The notes below the pieces were generated by a model. The model ran no database searches. It had not been told where the DNA came from and saw nothing but the letters and a program-made list of their open reading frames with translations. Source: Lachnospira sp. (lineage in GTDB: Bacteria > Bacillota > Clostridia > Lachnospirales > Lachnospiraceae). Taken from it: 64,000 bases of DNA. The DNA is taken from the NCBI GenBank assembly GCA_017621205.1, contig JAGATQ010000037.1:124001-188000 (forward strand). Direction: 5' to 3'. This document shows positions 61,004 through 64,000 of the stretch, piece by piece. A program made the translations under genes and the position numbers. Position 1 is the stretch's first letter. Each line of letters starts with the position of its first letter.

Positions 61004-63238
61004 ATGAACAGGACAATAACACTGATTATACATAATTTGAAAAAAGCAAAAGGGCAGTATCTATCCTTTGGTTTTATCATCTGTCTGACGGCATTGATAA
61101 TGAATATTGCTCTTGTGCTTGCCTTTCAGACATTCAATGCCTATGACAGCCGGTTTACTGAGCTTGACACAGCAGACATTAATTTTATGATTCCGTCTCT
61201 TCAGGATGATAGTGAAATCATTGATGAGCTTTACAAGATGGATGGGGTATCGGCAGTTGAAAAGCATAGTGGTGTATTTGTTCTGGCGACCGTCCGGGAA
61301 TTTGCGGATTCTGATTTTGACATGAATACGGTTTTTTATAATCTTGACGAGGCAAGAACAATGAACCGTCTTGATGTTTCAGAATATCAGAAAAAAGATG
61401 AAAATACTATTTATATACCGATGTATATGAAGGAACTGGGAGGCTTTGCCGAAGGCGACCATATCACCTATTCCGTTAACGACAAGGATGATACTTATGA
61501 AATTGGCGGAATCGTATCAGAAATGCAATATGGTAATTATGGTACCGGACTGATTGGCGGATATTTGCCTGCGGCAGCCTATGAAAAGCTTGAGGAGGAG
61601 CATAAGGAGCATATCGTTGCAGAGTATTCATTAACCGTACAGGATACTGCTGATTTAACGGAAATCAAAAATGCCATAACCGATTGTTTGAGTGACAAAG
61701 GAATTGCTGCATTAAATATCAATGACAGGGTCGCTGGGAAGCAGACAAGGACAATGGTATGCACCCTGCTTATTGTTATTTTCCTTGCACTTGCGGCAAT
61801 TATATTGGCAGTCAGTATTTTCTTAAGCAGCTTTCGGATACGCAGTACGATAGAGGATGAGCTGGCACAGATGGGTGTCTTAAAAGCCATAGGTTATACA
61901 AGTAAGATGATTATTTCTTCGGTTGTGTTTCCTTACACGCTGGTAGGTATTGTTTCCACAGGAATCGGAACCATATTATCTTATGCAGTCCTACCCTCTA
62001 TTGCAGCAATCCTGGCAATCCAATCGGGATTTGTTTATACACCTGTTTTTGATGGCGTTGCCTTGTTAATCGTGGCAGCAATACTGATATTGGTGATATT
62101 TTTATTTGCTTTTCTTTCTGCAATGAAGATATATAAGTTAGGACCAATGGGGGCAATAAGAGGAAGTAAAGGAAATGGGGATGCGGGACAAAATATATTG
62201 TTGTCTGCGTTGTCAATTGGTATAATGGTATTGTTATCCTTTGCGGGAACACTTCTCTATAATGTAAGTGTTAAGCCTGATAATTTTATGAATACACTTT
62301 CGGAGGAAATCCCCTCCATTATTTTCACAGTGCAAAACGATAAGATGTCAGAGCTTAAGGAGATTCTTCAAGAGGACAGCCGGGTAAAGCTCGTTTTGGA
62401 ATACGCTTCGACACCGTTAAGTTACACAGATGGAAGTCTTACTGCCTTTGTGTGTGAAGATTTTGGAAAGGTAACAAATGATATATGCTATGAAGGGCGA
62501 AGTCCTGAAAGTGGAGATGAAATTGCAGTAGGCAATACACTTGCAGATGACTATCCCATTGGTAGTGAGATAGAGATTTCTGCCTCTGATAAATCCGCCT
62601 TTTATGTGGTAACGGGTTATATACAAAGTGTCAATAATGCTGGAAGAGTATGTCAATTGACAAGTGAGGGGTACGAAAAAATTGGTGAACGTATGAGCAA
62701 TGTCAATGTTTATCTGCATAAACAAAATGCCAAAGCATTTATAGAGGAATATGAGGATGCTTATGATTCGCTAATTGCATCTTCCCTAAATTATGAACAG
62801 TTAAATGAAAATAGCCGAACATTGTATGCAAGTATTGTTTCAGTAGTGGCAGTTGTTTTATTTGTAATTTCAGTTCTACTTGTTCTGCTTGTTCTTTATG
62901 TACTTATCAATTCCATGATTAGCAGACGCAGGCAGGAATATGGAATATATAAAGCAATCGGTTATACAAGCAGGCAGCTTACCATAATGACAGCAGCCCG
63001 TTTTATACCGGTTGTGGCTTTGTCGGCGGGGGTGTCGGCGATTGCAGGAATATGGTATCTTCCTGTAATCAATCAGATTATTTTAAGCCAGATTGGGGCA
63101 ATAAAAAATTATTTTGAAGTATCTATCTTCTTGCTGTTTGTATTTGTAATTATGTTTACTGCTGTGTCATTTTTTATCAGCGTACTTCTCGCAGCACCGA
63201 TTAAAAAAATTACCGCCTATTCTCTTTTGAAAGAATAG
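61004..63238 (+). CDS. FtsX-type ABC transporter permease
   Basis: From the ATG at 61004, which sits 2 bp after the ATPase stop, the product is 744 residues. It has the duplicated plan of the permease at 40133: helix, outer domain, three helices (about 250-370), helix at about 405, second outer domain, three helices at the end, and coupling segments MGVLKAIGYTSKMI and YGIYKAIGYTSRQL. Export or peptide-resistance function is likely. Confidence 0.88.
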   Translation: MNRTITLIIHNLKKAKGQYLSFGFIICLTALIMNIALVLAFQTFNAYDSRFTELDTADINFMIPSLQDDSEIIDELYKMDGVSAVEKHSGVFVLATVREFADSDFDMNTVFYNLDEARTMNRLDVSEYQKKDENTIYIPMYMKELGGFAEGDHITYSVNDKDDTYEIGGIVSEMQYGNYGTGLIGGYLPAAAYEKLEEEHKEHIVAEYSLTVQDTADLTEIKNAITDCLSDKGIAALNINDRVAGKQTRTMVCTLLIVIFLALAAIILAVSIFLSSFRIRSTIEDELAQMGVLKAIGYTSKMIISSVVFPYTLVGIVSTGIGTILSYAVLPSIAAILAIQSGFVYTPVFDGVALLIVAAILILVIFLFAFLSAMKIYKLGPMGAIRGSKGNGDAGQNILLSALSIGIMVLLSFAGTLLYNVSVKPDNFMNTLSEEIPSIIFTVQNDKMSELKEILQEDSRVKLVLEYASTPLSYTDGSLTAFVCEDFGKVTNDICYEGRSPESGDEIAVGNTLADDYPIGSEIEISASDKSAFYVVTGYIQSVNNAGRVCQLTSEGYEKIGERMSNVNVYLHKQNAKAFIEEYEDAYDSLIASSLNYEQLNENSRTLYASIVSVVAVVLFVISVLLVLLVLYVLINSMISRRRQEYGIYKAIGYTSRQLTIMTAARFIPVVALSAGVSAIAGIWYLPVINQIILSQIGAIKNYFEVSIFLLFVFVIMFTAVSFFISVLLAAPIKKITAYSLLKE

Positions 63239-63258
63239 CATAAAAATGGAGGTATATT

Positions 63259-64000
63259 ATGAATTTTTCTGAAAAATTAAAAGAAATAAGAAAAAATGAA
63301 GGGCTGTCACAGGAGCAGCTTGCCGAGAAAATCGGGGTATCAAGACAGGCTATCACAAAATGGGAGACAGGAAAAGGTCTGCCCGATGTGGAAAATATGG
63401 TAATTATAGCAGAAATTTTTAAAACTACCTTAGATGAGCTGCTTCGGGATTCTGTTACACGCTCAAAACAGGAGAAATCTGTTTTTGTAAGCGAAACCAT
63501 TTACGATATTGACTGTGAGAAGCATTTCGATGTCAATATCGGTAATGCCGCTCAAATCATTTTGTCATCGGGGACGGATGAAAAGCTTCATATCAAGCTG
63601 TCTTCTGAAACCTTTGAGAATTTAGATACCATGTTTAAGATAAAGCTTGACGAAAAGAAAAACAAGCTGGATGTCAATTGTCTAAACAAGGACAAATTAA
63701 GCCGCTATGAAATGGAAGATTCTCTGACAGTCACGATTATTCTTCCTGATAAATACACTGACCATTGTGAGTTAGCAGCTTGTGTTAAGCTTCTTGTGAT
63801 AAAGAACCTTCACCTGCGTCGGTTAGAATATGATGGGGATGCAAAGGAAGTTCTGATTTCTGATAGCAGTGGTAGTTTGGAATTTACTGCAAAAACGGAT
63901 TATGACATTACAATTGATAAAATTACAGGAAGTTTGGATATTAACCAATGGAAGGCAAAGGCGATGGTTCATATTCCGGAAGAAAATATTGTCAATGTCA
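63259..64000 (+). CDS. XRE regulator with C-terminal DUF4097-like domain, 3' end cut off
   Basis: The start at 63259 has GGAGG seven bases upstream. The first 65 residues are a helix-turn-helix (GLSQEQLAEKIGVSRQAITKW); the rest, at least 180 residues, is a beta-rich repeat region (EKHFDVNIGNAAQIILSSG; SLTVTIILPDKYTDHCEL) that fits the beta-helix-like DUF4097 domain. The gene continues beyond the window. Its position after the ABC pair suggests it regulates that operon. Confidence 0.85.
   Translation, partial: MNFSEKLKEIRKNEGLSQEQLAEKIGVSRQAITKWETGKGLPDVENMVIIAEIFKTTLDELLRDSVTRSKQEKSVFVSETIYDIDCEKHFDVNIGNAAQIILSSGTDEKLHIKLSSETFENLDTMFKIKLDEKKNKLDVNCLNKDKLSRYEMEDSLTVTIILPDKYTDHCELAACVKLLVIKNLHLRRLEYDGDAKEVLISDSSGSLEFTAKTDYDITIDKITGSLDINQWKAKAMVHIPEENIVNV

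Overview
The window looks like a chromosomal segment of a Gram-positive anaerobe of the class Clostridia, most likely a Lachnospiraceae gut bacterium. The evidence is the moderately AT-rich coding style, strong AGGAGG-type ribosome binding sites, TTGACA/TATAAT promoters, and the gene repertoire: split transketolase, a CooC-like ATPase next to a 2-hydroxyacyl-CoA dehydratase-like protein, NrtR/PnuC/NadR, many FtsX-type ABC transporters, and secreted Ig-like plus leucine-rich-repeat proteins. I cannot fix the genus from sequence alone. There are no rRNA or tRNA genes, no CRISPR array, no prophage and no recognisable transposase.

Layout. 0-6 kb: end of a [2Fe-2S] protein, a membrane-anchored XRE regulator, a hypoxanthine-DNA-glycosylase-like protein, split transketolase, a small XRE regulator, and a Y-family polymerase with a YolD-like partner. 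6.6-9.4 kb: TrmO, CooC-like ATPase and dehydratase-like protein. 9.7-14.7 kb: BlaI/BlaR1 pair, a coiled-coil protein, DeoD and an Ala-rich protein. 14.9-19.2 kb: a two-gene McrBC-like (DUF2357) system. 19.3-21.3 kb: a secreted protein and a serine recombinase separated by a segment that looks like an invertible promoter. 21.5-25.6 kb: a huge sensor HD-GYP protein and a nucleotidyltransferase. 25.8-28.9 kb: a P-loop ATPase plus TPR-repeat protein pair. 28.9-34.2 kb: a divergently transcribed HTH/membrane pair and an ECF-sigma/ABC operon. 35-39.6 kb: an EAL phosphodiesterase and the NrtR-PnuC-NadR NAD salvage operon. 40.1-45.3 kb: FtsX permease, ATPase, response regulator and histidine kinase. 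46.1-53.4 kb: mixed small and secreted proteins. 53.7-57.2 kb: an Ig-like/LRR surface protein, a decayed antitoxin and a Phd/PIN toxin-antitoxin pair. 57.4-64 kb: two ABC/FtsX transporters and an XRE protein that runs off the window.

The most unusual content is non-coding. (1) Six copies (five full, about 235-238 bp; one internally deleted) of a fold-back element lie in intergenic regions from 34.2 to 50.6 kb. The terminal stems differ in sequence between copies, but the two arms of each copy still pair, and two internal hairpins show compensatory base changes. This is the signature of a selected secondary structure in a mobile repeat. (2) A 135-bp segment at 20486-20620 carries a near-consensus promoter and is bounded by inverted 20-bp recombinase-like sites with an asymmetric central dinucleotide, next to a small serine recombinase. 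It reads as a phase-variation switch, drawn here in the OFF orientation for the secreted protein. (3) Two more MITE-like families are present in two copies each.

The genes suggest a cell that senses and responds at its envelope: one-component, two-component and ECF systems each sit beside ABC exporters, two c-di-GMP phosphodiesterases are encoded, and several secreted or lipid-anchored proteins occur, one apparently switchable.
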